64,000 nt of DNA from assembly GCF_010731895.1 (NCBI RefSeq), contig NZ_AP022596.1, forward strand, positions 3,720,001-3,784,000. The letters are read 5' to 3'. The position numbers and the translations under genes are program-made. This document shows, piece by piece, positions 17,013 to 27,417 of the stretch (the first letter of the stretch is position 1; every line of letters starts with the position of its first letter). A model generated the notes under the pieces. That model was not told where the DNA came from, did not search any database, and worked only from the letters and a program-made list of their open reading frames with translations. Source of the stretch: Mycolicibacterium helvum (GTDB lineage Bacteria; Actinomycetota; Actinomycetes; Mycobacteriales; Mycobacteriaceae).

Positions 17013-18365
17013 TCAAAAGGCCGCCACGGCCCGCGAGTCCGACGCCTGCCCGTCCGACACTGACTTGGCGGCCGCAAAACCGCGCTCCAGGTCGGCCAGG
17101 ATGTCGTCGATGCCCTCGAGGCCGACGGCCAGTCGCACCAGACCGGGGGTGACACCGGTGGCCAGCTGCTCTTCGGCGGAGAGCTGCTGGTGTGTGGTCG
17201 ACGCCGGGTGAATCACCAGCGAGCGCACGTCGCCGATATTGGCGACATGGCTGTGCAGCGTCAGGGCGTTGACGAACGCCTTGCCCGCCTCGACACCACC
17301 GGCCAGTTCGAAGGCCAGCACTGCACCGGTTCCCTTGGGTGCCAGCTTCTTTGCGCGCTCGTACCACGGTGAGGTGGGTAGCCCCGCGTAATTTACCGAC
17401 ACCACGTCGTCGTGACCGGCCAGGTATTCGGCCACCTTCAGTGCGTTGGACACGTGCCGCTCGATGCGCAGGCTCAGCGTCTCCAGGCCTTGGGCCACCA
17501 GGAAGGCGTTGAACGGCGAGGCCGCCGAGCCAAGGTCACGCAGTAGCTGAACGCGGGCCTTGAGCGCATAGGCGGGCGGGCCGAGTTCGGCGAAGACGAC
17601 GCCGTGGTAGCTCGGGTCCGGGGTGGTGAAGCCGGGGAACCGGCCCGAGGTCCAGTCGAAGTTGCCGCTGTCCACGATCACCCCGGCGATCGCGGTGCCG
17701 TGCCCGCCCAGGTACTTGGTGGCCGAGTGCACCACGATGTCGGCGCCGTGCGCGATCGGCTGGATCAGGTAGGGCGTGGCGATGGTGTTGTCCACGATCA
17801 ACGGCACACCGTTGTCGTGGGCGACCTCGGCGACACCGGGGATGTCCAGGATGTCGATTTGCGGGTTGGAGATGGTCTCGGCGAAGAAGGCCTTGGTGTT
17901 CGGCCGCACCGCCTTGCGCCACGAGTCGAGGTCGTCGGGATCGTCGACGAACGTGGTCTCCACGCCCAGCTTGGGCAGCGTGTAGTGCAGCAGGTTGTAG
18001 GTGCCGCCGTAGAGCCGCGGGCTGGACACGATGTGGTCCCCCGCCCCGGCGATGTTGAGGATCGCGAAGGTTTCCGCGGCCTGCCCGGAGGACAGGAACA
18101 GGGCGGCGACGCCGCCTTCCAGGGCCGCGATGCGCTGCTCGACGGTGTCCTGGGTGGGATTCATGATCCGGGTGTAGATGTTGCCGGGCTCGGCCAGGCC
18201 GAACAGTGCGGCGGCGTGCTCGGTGTTGTCGAAGGTGTAGGACGTGGTCTGGTAGATCGGCAGCGCCCTGGCGTGCGTCGCGACGTCGGGGGTCTGCCCG
18301 GCGTGGATCTGCTTGGTCTCGAAAGACCAGGTCGCGCTGGGGTCTTTGGTTTCGGGTGTGCTCAT
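17013..18365 (-). CDS. metY: O-acetylhomoserine sulfhydrylase (PLP)
   Basis: The enzyme makes homocysteine from O-acetylhomoserine and sulfide, and so follows MetX in the pathway. The 450-residue protein has the Cys/Met-metabolism PLP fold, with [40 protein letters not shown] and the PLP lysine K217 in [11 protein letters not shown]. It is called metC (Rv3340) in M. tuberculosis. ATG 18365 is preceded by GGAGG at 18377-18381 with an 11-base gap; this site follows the SAM-IV riboswitch closely, so control of ribosome access by SAM is plausible. Confidence 0.94.
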   Translation of the reverse strand: MSTPETKDPSATWSFETKQIHAGQTPDVATHARALPIYQTTSYTFDNTEHAAALFGLAEPGNIYTRIMNPTQDTVEQRIAALEGGVAALFLSSGQAAETFAILNIAGAGDHIVSSPRLYGGTYNLLHYTLPKLGVETTFVDDPDDLDSWRKAVRPNTKAFFAETISNPQIDILDIPGVAEVAHDNGVPLIVDNTIATPYLIQPIAHGADIVVHSATKYLGGHGTAIAGVIVDSGNFDWTSGRFPGFTTPDPSYHGVVFAELGPPAYALKARVQLLRDLGSAASPFNAFLVAQGLETLSLRIERHVSNALKVAEYLAGHDDVVSVNYAGLPTSPWYERAKKLAPKGTGAVLAFELAGGVEAGKAFVNALTLHSHVANIGDVRSLVIHPASTTHQQLSAEEQLATGVTPGLVRLAVGLEGIDDILADLERGFAAAKSVSDGQASDSRAVAAF

Positions 18366-18408
18366 GTAGAAACGAACCTCCATCTGTTCTGGGGGCCCGT
18401 TCATGGCG

Positions 18409-18528
18409 GACCCGCGCTTGCCGCGCAGCTAGGTGCAGCTGCTCAACCTGGTCTTCACCCGGAGCACCCCACCGCGGTTGGAGGGTTGCCGGCCAGCGAG
18501 CCGGGGCTTGACGCTGGCGCTCATGACC
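18409..18528 (-). promoter_or_regulatory. SAM-IV riboswitch aptamer controlling the metY-metX operon
   Basis: Read on the minus strand, the element begins GGTCATGAGCGCCAGCGTC and includes the hallmark segments AAGCCCCGGCTCGCTGGCC, GGCAACCCTCC and GGTGGGGTGCTCCGGGTG. It ends GGCAAGCGCGGGTC about 44 bases before the metY start codon. This closely matches the mycobacterial SAM-IV (SAM-I/IV clan) aptamer known upstream of the same gene. S-adenosylmethionine binding is expected to turn off synthesis of the methionine enzymes. The expression platform is short; the GGAGG site is 28 bases beyond the aptamer, so translational control is likely. Confidence 0.93.
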
Positions 18529-18708
18529 GACCCAAAGCATAGCGGACCTTCGTAACGGGAGGCCAGCGGGATATTGGGGCGATTCGGGTAAGCGCTGTGA
18601 CGCAGACCTCTCCACGGATACGACGACCGCGATCACGTAGGTTCAGATGCGACGCGATACTGATAGCCGCCACAACACCTGAATTGAACGCCCAGGAGAC
18701 AACAGCAC

Positions 18709-20934
18709 ATGAGCGCCGAGCAACCGTCCATCATCTACACGCTCACCGACGAGGCGCCGCTGCTGGCGACGTACGCCTTTCTGCCGATCCTGCGCACCTT
18801 CGTCGAGCCCGCGGGCGTCGACGTCAAGACCAGTGACATCTCGGTGGCCGCGCGCATCCTCGCCGAGTTCAGCGACCGGCTGACCGACGAGCAGAAGGTG
18901 CCCGACAACCTGGCCGAGCTCGGCGCGCTGACTCAGGACCCGAGCGCCAACATCATCAAGCTGCCCAACATCAGCGCCTCGGTGCCGCAGCTCGTCGCTG
19001 CCGTCAAAGAGCTGAAGGCCAAGGGTTACGACCTGCCCGACTATCCGGACGATCCCAAGACCGACGACGAGCGGGAGCTCAAGAAGCGCTACTCCAAGAT
19101 CCTCGGCAGTGCGGTCAATCCGGTTCTGCGCGAAGGTAACTCGGATCGTCGCGCGCCCAAGGCGGTCAAGGAGTACGCCAAGAAGCATCCGCACAGCATG
19201 GGCAAGTGGTCGCAGGCGTCGCGCACCCATGTGGCGACCATGAAGACCGGTGACTTCTACCACGGTGAGAAGTCCTTGACGCTCGACAAGGACCGCAAGG
19301 TGCGGATGGAGCTCAAGGGCGCGAGCGGCAAGACGATCGTGCTCAAGCCCGAGGTGAAGCTGGATAACGGCGATGTCATCGACAGCATGTACATGAGCAA
19401 GACGGCGTTGATCGACTTCTACGAGGAGCAGATCGAGGACGCCTACAAGACCGGCGTCATGTTCTCCCTGCACGTCAAGGCCACCATGATGAAGGTGTCG
19501 CACCCGATCGTGTTCGGCCACGCAGTGAAGGTCTTCTACAAGGACGCGTTCGCCAAGCACGGCAAGCTGTTCGACGAGCTCGCCGTCAACGTCAACAACG
19601 GGCTGTCCGACCTGTACGACAAGATCGAGACGCTGCCGGCCTCGCAGCGCGAAGAGATCATCGAAGACCTGCACAAATGCCACGAGCATCGGCCGGAACT
19701 GGCGATGGTCGACTCGGCCAAGGGCATCTCGAACTTCCATTCGCCCAGCGATGTCATCGTCGACGCGTCGATGCCCGCGATGATCCGGCTCGGCGGCAAG
19801 ATGTACGGCGCCGACGGCCGCACCAAGGACACTAAGGCCGTCAACCCGGAGTCGACGTTCTCCCGGATGTACCAGGAAGTCATCAACTTTTGTAAGACCC
19901 ACGGGCAGTTCGACCCGACCACCATGGGCACCGTCCCCAACGTCGGGCTGATGGCGCAGAAGGCCGAGGAGTACGGCAGCCACGACAAGACGTTCGAAAT
20001 CCCCGAGGACGGTGTCGCCGACATCGTCGACAACGACACCGGCGAGGTGCTGCTGAGCCAGAACGTCGAAGCCGGCGACATCTGGCGGATGCCGATCGTC
20101 AAGGACGCCCCCATCCGCGACTGGGTCAAGCTGGCCGTCAACCGGGCCCGGCTGTCCGGGATGCCGGTGGTGTTCTGGCTCGATGACGAGCGCCCGCACG
20201 AGAACGAGCTGCGCAAGAAGGTGAAGACCTACCTCAAGGATCACGACACCGAGGGCCTGGAGATCACGATCCTCCCGCAGGTGTGGGCCATGCGGTACAC
20301 CCTCGAGCGGTTGATCCGCGGCCAGGACACCATTTCGGCAACCGGCAATATCCTGCGCGACTACCTCACCGACCTGTTCCCGATCCTGGAGTTGGGTACC
20401 AGCGCCAAGATGCTGTCGATCGTGCCGTTGATGGCCGGCGGTGGCATGTACGAGACCGGTGCCGGTGGCTCGGCGCCCAAGCATGTCAGTCAGCTGGTCG
20501 AGGAGAACCATCTGCGCTGGGATTCGCTCGGTGAATTCCTCGCGATCGGTGCCAGCCTCGAGGATCTGGGTAACAAGACCGGCAACACCAAAGCCAAGGT
20601 GCTGGCGACCACGCTGGACACTGCGGTCGGAGAACTGTTGGACGCCAACAAGAATCCCTCGCGCAAGGCCGGCGAGCTGGACAACCGGGGCAGCCAGTTC
20701 TACCTCGCGCTGTATTGGGCGCAGGCACTTGCCGAGCAGACCGAGGACAAGGAACTGGCGCAGCATTTCGCGCCGCTGGCCAAGACTCTGGCCGAGAACG
20801 AGGCCACGATCGTTGCCGAACTCAACGAGGTGCAGGGCAAGCCCGCCGATATCGGCGGTTACTACTACCCGGACCCCGCGAAGACCTATGCGGTGATGCG
20901 GCCTTCCAAGACGTTCAACTCCGCACTCAGCTAG
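18709..20934 (+). CDS. icd: Isocitrate dehydrogenase, NADP-dependent, monomeric type
   Basis: The 741-residue enzyme oxidatively decarboxylates isocitrate to 2-oxoglutarate in the TCA cycle. It belongs to the large monomeric class (Rv0066c/icd2 type): [16 protein letters not shown] at the start, [54 protein letters not shown] and [27 protein letters not shown] 18709 is preceded by AGGAG at 18694-18698. M. tuberculosis has a different, dimeric icd1 at the matching place beside metC, so a swap of isozyme location is possible. It diverges from the metY operon. Confidence 0.96.
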   Translation: MSAEQPSIIYTLTDEAPLLATYAFLPILRTFVEPAGVDVKTSDISVAARILAEFSDRLTDEQKVPDNLAELGALTQDPSANIIKLPNISASVPQLVAAVKELKAKGYDLPDYPDDPKTDDERELKKRYSKILGSAVNPVLREGNSDRRAPKAVKEYAKKHPHSMGKWSQASRTHVATMKTGDFYHGEKSLTLDKDRKVRMELKGASGKTIVLKPEVKLDNGDVIDSMYMSKTALIDFYEEQIEDAYKTGVMFSLHVKATMMKVSHPIVFGHAVKVFYKDAFAKHGKLFDELAVNVNNGLSDLYDKIETLPASQREEIIEDLHKCHEHRPELAMVDSAKGISNFHSPSDVIVDASMPAMIRLGGKMYGADGRTKDTKAVNPESTFSRMYQEVINFCKTHGQFDPTTMGTVPNVGLMAQKAEEYGSHDKTFEIPEDGVADIVDNDTGEVLLSQNVEAGDIWRMPIVKDAPIRDWVKLAVNRARLSGMPVVFWLDDERPHENELRKKVKTYLKDHDTEGLEITILPQVWAMRYTLERLIRGQDTISATGNILRDYLTDLFPILELGTSAKMLSIVPLMAGGGMYETGAGGSAPKHVSQLVEENHLRWDSLGEFLAIGASLEDLGNKTGNTKAKVLATTLDTAVGELLDANKNPSRKAGELDNRGSQFYLALYWAQALAEQTEDKELAQHFAPLAKTLAENEATIVAELNEVQGKPADIGGYYYPDPAKTYAVMRPSKTFNSALS

Positions 20935-20938
20935 CCCT

Positions 20939-20959
20939 GGTCAACTGGCTGGGTTGACC
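20939..20959. terminator. Short hairpin between icd and convergent hydrolase
   Basis: GGTCAAC (20939-20945) pairs with GTTGACC (20953-20959) across a seven-base loop, overlapping the hydrolase stop codon and directly after the icd stop. The seven-bp stem makes it a weak candidate. Confidence 0.4.
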
Positions 20960-21816
20960 TGGCGCACCGGCGGTACGTGCGCGTCGACCCACGCCACGAT
21001 CAGGTCCGTGACGCGCCCCGGCGCCTCGAACATCGGGATATGGCCGACGCCGTCGAGCTGGGTGACCTTGTCCAGTTCGGGGATGTGCTTGAGGAAGTGC
21101 TTGGTGAACCGGGGGTGCGGCAGCACGCGGTCGCGTTCGCAGACCACCAGGTGCGTCGGGACATGGGTCTCGGTCAGCTCCATCAGCCCCGGCAGTAGCA
21201 GGGCCTTGATCAGCAGCTGGTAGTAGGCGCGGCAATGCGTGACGTCATCGATGATCTCCTGCAGCGCCACCTCGGTCAGACCGGCCGGGGTGGCGCTGAT
21301 CGGCACACTGGCGGCGGCTTTGGCCCCTGGCAGGCGCAGCGCTCGCTCGCCGAGCAGCACGGCAGTCAGCCACACCGGTAGCCCGGCGACGAACTTGCCG
21401 ACGATCTCGTATTTCACCGGGGACCAGCGGTGCCAGCCGCCGGCGGGGGCGATCGCCGTCAGCGTTCTGGCCCGGCCGCGTCGCTCCAGTTCGAAGGCCA
21501 CCCAGCCACCCAGCGAGTTGCCCACGATGTGTGCGGTATCCCAGCCCAAGTCGTCGAGCTGCCGTTCGACGTGATCGGCCAGGGTGCTGGTGTCCAGGAA
21601 CCACGATCGAGTGTGTGGACCGCCGTTGTGGCCGGCCATTGACGGCGCGAACACCTCGTAACGGCCGGTATCGGCCAGCTGTGCTGCGACATCAGTCCAG
21701 ACATAGGACGACATCATGAACGGGTGCAGCAAGAGGATCGGTTCGCCTGCCCCCAGATGAATCGGTTCGCGTAGCGCCACAACCCGACCGTAAAGGTGAT
21801 ACCGCCGGTACCGCAA
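20941..21816 (-). CDS. Alpha/beta-hydrolase fold protein
   Basis: The 291-residue protein has the alpha/beta-hydrolase pattern: oxyanion strand ILLLHPFMMSSYVW, nucleophile elbow GNSLGGWVA with S101, a helical cap region (120-200), the acidic residue in VVCERDRVLP and the catalytic His in GVGHIPMFEAPGR. There is no signal peptide. It resembles esterases and C-C hydrolases of the epoxide-hydrolase type, but the substrate cannot be deduced. A GTG at codon 13 is an alternative start. It is divergent from the exonuclease gene with a 23-base gap. Confidence 0.8.
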   Translation of the reverse strand: MRYRRYHLYGRVVALREPIHLGAGEPILLLHPFMMSSYVWTDVAAQLADTGRYEVFAPSMAGHNGGPHTRSWFLDTSTLADHVERQLDDLGWDTAHIVGNSLGGWVAFELERRGRARTLTAIAPAGGWHRWSPVKYEIVGKFVAGLPVWLTAVLLGERALRLPGAKAAASVPISATPAGLTEVALQEIIDDVTHCRAYYQLLIKALLLPGLMELTETHVPTHLVVCERDRVLPHPRFTKHFLKHIPELDKVTQLDGVGHIPMFEAPGRVTDLIVAWVDAHVPPVRQVNPAS

Positions 21817-21839
21817 TACCGCACGATAGGTTCTCTACC

Positions 21840-22646
21840 GTGATCGTCACCACCATCAACGTCAACGGCGTGCGCGCCGCGGTGCGCCAGCGCTCCCCGG
21901 AGAACCTCGGTCTGCTGGACTGGCTGACTCAGACCACGGCAGATGTCGTGTGCCTGCAGGAGACCCGCGCCGACGACGAACAGATCGCCGACGCACTCGC
22001 TCCCGCCGTCGCCGACGGCTGGCATCTGGCATCGGCCAGCCCGCACCTCAAGGGCCGCAGCGGGGTGGCGATCCTATCCCGCACACCGTTCGCCGCTATC
22101 CGAATCGGCTTGGCAGCAACAGAATTCGAATCGCACGGCCGCTACCTTGAGGCCGACCTGGCGGGTGGCCAGACGGTCGCCAGCGTCTACGTCCACACCG
22201 GGGAGGCGGGTACCGACCGGCAGCTGGAGAAGGAACGATTCACCGCCGAGCTGGCCAAGCGGATGGCCGAACTGGCGGCCGACGGCCGTGATGCGGTGAT
22301 CTGCGGCGACTGGAACATCGCCCACACCGAAAACGACATCAAGGCCTGGAAGGCCAACGTCAAGAAGGCCGGCTTCCTGCCCAGCGAGCGGCAGTGGCTG
22401 ACCGATCTTCTGGACTCGGGCTGGGTCGATGTCGTGCGCCGCATGCATCCCGACGTGGCCGGCCCGTACAGCTGGTGGTCGTGGCGGGGCAAGGCGTTCG
22501 ACAATGACGCCGGCTGGCGTATCGACTACCACCTGGCCAGCCAGAGCCTGGCTGCCCGGACTGTGGCTGCCCGCGTCGAGAAACCGGCCGCATACGCGTT
22601 GCGCTGGTCTGATCACGCCCCGGTGACCGTGGAGTTCAGCGCATGA
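21840..22646 (+). CDS. xthA: Exodeoxyribonuclease III / AP endonuclease
   Basis: The 268-residue protein belongs to the ExoIII/APE1 family of base-excision repair, which cleaves at abasic sites and has 3'-5' exonuclease activity. It shows INVNGVRAA, the metal-binding E41 in CLQETRADD, ASVYVHTGE, the catalytic D157 and N159 in GDWNIAHTENDIK, RIDYHLAS and the terminal SDHAPV with catalytic His260. Translation starts at GTG 21840. The stop overlaps the ATG of the amidohydrolase gene by four bases. Confidence 0.93.
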   Translation: MIVTTINVNGVRAAVRQRSPENLGLLDWLTQTTADVVCLQETRADDEQIADALAPAVADGWHLASASPHLKGRSGVAILSRTPFAAIRIGLAATEFESHGRYLEADLAGGQTVASVYVHTGEAGTDRQLEKERFTAELAKRMAELAADGRDAVICGDWNIAHTENDIKAWKANVKKAGFLPSERQWLTDLLDSGWVDVVRRMHPDVAGPYSWWSWRGKAFDNDAGWRIDYHLASQSLAARTVAARVEKPAAYALRWSDHAPVTVEFSA

Positions 22647-23911
22647 GTCTCCTGATCAAGAACGTCCGGGTCTTCGACGGCCTCTCGGGGCGCCTGGTGC
22701 CCGGCCACGTCCTCATCGACGGGGCCACGATCACCGCGATCGAGACCTCGCCGATTGCGGAGCCCGCCGGCACCACCGTCATCGACGGGGCCGACCGGGT
22801 GCTGATGCCGGGGATGATCGACGCCCACGCCCACCTGGTCGGTATGGCCAACACCCTGCTCGACCTCGCGATGGCCTCCCAGACCCAGCTGGCTGCCACC
22901 ACGTTGGCCCGGGCCAAGGGCACGCTGCTGCGCGGGTTCACCACCGTGCGCGACATGGCCGGTGACACCGTCGGCATCAAGAAGGTGATCGACGGCGAAC
23001 CCGCGCTCGGGCCGCGGATCTACCCCAGCCAGGCAGCGATCTCGCAGACCGCGGGCCACGGCGATTTCGGCTTCGTCTACGAAACTCCGACTGCGCTGGG
23101 TGGCAACGAATCTCGTGCCGAGACCATCGGCTTCATGCGGGTGGCCGATGGCGTCGACCGGGTGTTGGCAGCCGTGCGTGAACAGCTCAAACTCGGTGCG
23201 TCGCAGATCAAGCTGATGGTCGGCGGCGGAGCGGCGTCGCTATACGACCCGCTCTATACGGTCCAGTTCACCTCACCGGAACTGGCAGCCGCGGTGCAGG
23301 CCGCGACTGACTACGGCACCTACGTCGCCACTCATGTCTACAACGTCGCCGGCATCCACCGCGCGGTGGAGGCCGGCGTGAAATCCATCGAGCACGGTCA
23401 CCTGGCCGACGAGCCCACCGTCGCGATGCTCGCCGAGCGCGAGGTATGGCTGTCCACCCAGCCCTTCGCCGAACACGACCACAGCTTCCTCAACCCCGAC
23501 AGCGCGCAGAAGAACCGGGAGATCTGCAGCGGCACACCGCACGTCTACGAGTGGGCGACGAAGCACGGAGTCAAGCTCGCCTGGGGCACCGATCTGCTCT
23601 TCGAACCGGAACATGTTGGGCGGCAAAGTGAAATGATGGTTCGCCTCGGCGAATACGTCAGCAACGTCGACGCGCTCAAGATGGTGACCTCGGGTAATGC
23701 CGCCCTGCTCCGCCTGTCTGGCGATCGCGATCCCTACAAGTCGGCTCGACTCGGTGAGATCACCGTCGGCGCCTGGGCCGACGTGCTGCTGGTGAACGGT
23801 GACCCGACAGCAGACCTCGGTGTGCTCGCCGACCCCGACACTGGCATCGCTGCGATCGTCAAAGACGGTGTGGTCGTCAAGAACACCCGGGACGGGGCGC
23901 CGGCTCAGTAG
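22643..23911 (+). CDS. Amidohydrolase-superfamily metal-dependent hydrolase
   Basis: The 422-residue protein has an N-terminal beta-sandwich piece, then the metal site DAHAHL (H62, H64), RGFTTVRDMAG, a lysine in GASQIKLMVGGGA likely to be carbamylated, metal histidines in VATHVYN and SIEHGHLADE, and the catalytic Asp in WGTDLLF. The C-terminal sandwich has GEITVGAWADVLLVNGDP. It resembles the imidazolonepropionase-like or Xaa-Pro-dipeptidase-like branch with binuclear zinc; the substrate may be a cyclic amide or a dipeptide. ATG 22643 overlaps the xthA stop (ATGA), so the two are coupled, without an obvious functional link. Confidence 0.87.
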   Translation: MSLLIKNVRVFDGLSGRLVPGHVLIDGATITAIETSPIAEPAGTTVIDGADRVLMPGMIDAHAHLVGMANTLLDLAMASQTQLAATTLARAKGTLLRGFTTVRDMAGDTVGIKKVIDGEPALGPRIYPSQAAISQTAGHGDFGFVYETPTALGGNESRAETIGFMRVADGVDRVLAAVREQLKLGASQIKLMVGGGAASLYDPLYTVQFTSPELAAAVQAATDYGTYVATHVYNVAGIHRAVEAGVKSIEHGHLADEPTVAMLAEREVWLSTQPFAEHDHSFLNPDSAQKNREICSGTPHVYEWATKHGVKLAWGTDLLFEPEHVGRQSEMMVRLGEYVSNVDALKMVTSGNAALLRLSGDRDPYKSARLGEITVGAWADVLLVNGDPTADLGVLADPDTGIAAIVKDGVVVKNTRDGAPAQ

Positions 23912-24129
23912 CTGTTGTTGATCCACGCGCCCCACGGGACGTACGTGGTGGCCGGGTCGGCATAGGTGGTGGGGGCGTTGAAGTTGCCGGAGCTGGTGCT
24001 CTGGTCGCTGTCCCACGAGTAGCTGTTCTGGGCGCTGGCAGGTCCGGCGAACGCGAGGGCAGCGCCGCCGATGACTGCGCCGGCGATGGCGGGAGCGGCG
24101 AGCAGAGCTGCGAGGCGGTTCTTGATCAT
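23905..24129 (-). CDS. Small secreted protein of unknown function
   Basis: The 74-residue product starts at ATG 24129 behind GGAAAGGG. It has a signal peptide (MIKNRLAALLAAPAIAGAVIGGA, cleavage after PASA) and a mature part of about 40 residues: QNSYSWDSDQSTSSGNFNAP followed by TTYADPATTYVPWGAWINNSY. The mature part has no Cys and is rich in Ser, Thr, Asn and aromatic residues. I recognise no family. Its coding end overlaps the convergent amidohydrolase gene by seven bases. Confidence 0.7.
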   Translation of the reverse strand: MIKNRLAALLAAPAIAGAVIGGAALAFAGPASAQNSYSWDSDQSTSSGNFNAPTTYADPATTYVPWGAWINNSY

Positions 24130-24232
24130 GATGGCCCTTTCCGTTGCGGTGTGACTCACATCATTCGCGATCACCACCGGGCCGTCGATCGGCTGGTTGG
24201 CCGTTTCTGGTTCCACCGATTAGGGGACAGCC

Positions 24233-25297
24233 CTAGGCCGCCGGGCAGCCTTGCCGGTTGGGGCCGTCGAGCGCCTTGGGGGCGTTCTCGATCGCCTGAT
24301 GGACGGTTTCGAGCACCTGAGGGTCCCACGTGAGCGCCGTTTTCCAGTCCAGCCCAGCCAGATTGGAGACATAGATGCTGTGCGTATCGTCGAAGGTGTA
24401 GCAACGTCGGTGCGGCAACACCGGATCGGTGATGCTCTTGGCCAGCGCGCTCTGCAGCGCCACCAAGCCGTCGTTGGGCCACACCGCGGGGTTGACCGGC
24501 CCGTCGCTGCTGGTTTTTGCTCCGGTGAACCTCTTGCCGCCGATCAGCACGACCGGGATCTTGTCCAGCACACCGGACTGGAATTCGTTCCAGCCGTCCT
24601 TGCCCATCAGGAACCCCTGGTTGACCTCGCGCCCCGAGCCGGACATCAGCCGCTTCACTTCGTCGGCCATACCCTTCATCCCGGTCTCGCACAGCTTGTC
24701 GCCCAGGCAGTCCGTCAGCGGAACCAGGCCGTTGGCGAAATCCGACAGATACGAGCCCTGCCACGGTGTGCCCAGCGTCGTCAGCGAGCGCACCTTCACC
24801 GGCGAGTTCGTGGACGTCAGAACCCGGATCGCCGCGCGCGAGTACAGCCCGCCCATCGAGTGGCCCACCAAGTCGACTTCGTTGACGCCCTTGTCGGTGT
24901 GCAGCCAGTTGAGGAAACGCGCCAGATGTTCCCCGGCGGTGTCGATGCTGCCCTGCGAGTTCACGGTCATGTTCTCCGGCAGGGTGACCGGGCAGACCCC
25001 GAACGGCCCGAAGCCGGTCTGGTCGGTGACCTGGCCGCGGCCGGCCATCGCCGGCGAGGTGTAGACCGCGTAGCCCTTGCCGAGCAGGAACTCCCGCAGC
25101 GCGGTGTCGGTGTTGCCCGCGGCCAGGCCGGTGGCGCAGGCCTGATCCGGGGCGGTGAACGGGCTGGTGGCGTCCCCGCCGGAGACGATCACCACCGCGG
25201 TCGACGCCGGGCGCTTGTCGTCGCCGGAATCGCTCTGGCAGCCGGCCAGCATGGAAATCAACGTCACCGCGGCGACGAGCGCCAGTATTCGTCGCAC
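24233..25297 (-). CDS. Secreted lipoprotein lipase/esterase, alpha/beta-hydrolase
   Basis: The 354-residue protein starts at GTG 25297. It has a lipoprotein signal peptide ending in the lipobox LAGC with Cys20 as the lipid-modified residue, so it is anchored outside the membrane. The hydrolase domain resembles EstA/triacylglycerol lipases of actinomycetes: nucleophile elbow VGHSMGGLYSR with S147, LTTLGTPWQGSYL, and the late acidic and His positions in GLVALQSALA and FDDTHSIYV. Several cysteines (ACATG, GVCPV, DCLGDKLCE, RRCYTF, GCPA) suggest extracellular disulfides. Substrates are probably acyl esters or lipids. Confidence 0.85.
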   Translation of the reverse strand: MRRILALVAAVTLISMLAGCQSDSGDDKRPASTAVVIVSGGDATSPFTAPDQACATGLAAGNTDTALREFLLGKGYAVYTSPAMAGRGQVTDQTGFGPFGVCPVTLPENMTVNSQGSIDTAGEHLARFLNWLHTDKGVNEVDLVGHSMGGLYSRAAIRVLTSTNSPVKVRSLTTLGTPWQGSYLSDFANGLVPLTDCLGDKLCETGMKGMADEVKRLMSGSGREVNQGFLMGKDGWNEFQSGVLDKIPVVLIGGKRFTGAKTSSDGPVNPAVWPNDGLVALQSALAKSITDPVLPHRRCYTFDDTHSIYVSNLAGLDWKTALTWDPQVLETVHQAIENAPKALDGPNRQGCPAA

Positions 25298-25339
25298 GAA
25301 GCAGGATGTTAGCGCTGAAACGGCCCATGACAGGATTGA

Positions 25340-26362
<1,023 letters not shown>

Positions 26363-26382
26363 ACGGTGCGGGAGGCTGGGCA

Positions 26383-27417
26383 ATGTCAGAACCGGCCGAG
26401 AAGCCGAGCCGCGTGGACCGGTTGCGGGCCCGCTATCACTGGTTCGATCACGTGATGCGCGCCCAGGGGCGCTACCAGGACACCAGGGGTGATTTCTTCG
26501 CCGCGGGCATCACCTACTTCACGATCTTCGCGTTGTTCCCCTTGCTGATGGTGGGTTTCGCGGCCGGCGGTTTCATCCTCGCCAGCCAGCCCGAGCTACT
26601 GCGCGAAGTCGAGGCCCGCATCACCGCGACCGTCTCCGGCGACTTCGGGACCCAGTTGGTCAAACTGATGGAGTCGGCGATCCAATCGCGCACCTCCGTC
26701 GGCGTCATCGGTCTGGCCACCGCGGCCTGGGCCGGACTGGGCTGGATCTCGAACCTGCGCGAGGCGCTCAGCCAGATGTGGGGTGAGCAGCGCGGCGAGC
26801 CGCCTGGCTTCGTGCGGACCAAGCTGTCGGACCTGCTGGCGCTGCTGTCGGTTTTCGTCGCCATCACCGTGACGATCGCGCTGACGGCGTTGGGCGACCC
26901 TTCAGTGATGTCGAGGGTGCTGGAATGGGTTGGCGTGCATCATGTTCCGGGGCTGAACGGCGGCCTGCGGGTGATATCGATCCTGATGTCCTTCGTCGTG
27001 TCGTGGCTGCTGTTCAGCTGGATAATCGCCCGGTTGCCGCGCGAGTCGCTCAGCTTCCGCAGCAGTGTGCGGGCGGGCGTGCTGGCCGCGGCGGCCTTCG
27101 AGATCTTCAAAATGGTCGGCTCGGTCTACTTGCGCTCGGTGGTCCATGGCCCTGCGGGTGCGACGTTCGGGCCGGTGCTGGGTCTGATGGTTTTCGCCTA
27201 TATCACCGCCCGGCTGGTGCTGTTCGCCACCGCGTGGGCGGCGACATCGCGCGACAACTTGCGTCCCGAGCCGGTCGCACCGCCCGTCCCGGCGGTCATC
27301 ACACCGCGGGTTGGCCCGGACGAGGGGTTGAGTGCACGGCAGACGGCCGCCGCGATGGCGGTGGGTGCGGTTGGAGCGCTTGGGCTTTCGCGGGTCTGGC
27401 GCCGCGGCCGCGAGTAG
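26383..27417 (+). CDS. YihY/BrkB-family inner membrane protein (YhjD-like)
   Basis: The 344-residue protein starts at ATG 26383 behind GGGAGG. It has about six membrane segments between residues 40 and 290 and family motifs FFAAGITYFTIFALFPLLM, WAGLGWISNLREALSQMW, and GATFGPVLGLMVFAYITARLVLFATAW. A further hydrophobic stretch (AAAMAVGAVGALGLSRVW) lies near the C-terminus. The BrkB/YihY family is of uncertain function, possibly a transporter. Following trpS matches Rv3336c-Rv3335c. Its stop codon abuts the convergent dacB stop. Confidence 0.9.
   Translation: MSEPAEKPSRVDRLRARYHWFDHVMRAQGRYQDTRGDFFAAGITYFTIFALFPLLMVGFAAGGFILASQPELLREVEARITATVSGDFGTQLVKLMESAIQSRTSVGVIGLATAAWAGLGWISNLREALSQMWGEQRGEPPGFVRTKLSDLLALLSVFVAITVTIALTALGDPSVMSRVLEWVGVHHVPGLNGGLRVISILMSFVVSWLLFSWIIARLPRESLSFRSSVRAGVLAAAAFEIFKMVGSVYLRSVVHGPAGATFGPVLGLMVFAYITARLVLFATAWAATSRDNLRPEPVAPPVPAVITPRVGPDEGLSARQTAAAMAVGAVGALGLSRVWRRGRE

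Noticed and set aside
18643..20766. 707-codon minus-strand frame opposite icd
   Set aside because: Antisense shadow of a strongly conserved enzyme; the translation is low-complexity with no recognisable motif.
24251..25312. 353-codon plus-strand frame opposite the lipoprotein lipase
   Set aside because: The minus strand has a lipobox and a GHSMGG motif; the plus frame has neither signal nor domain.
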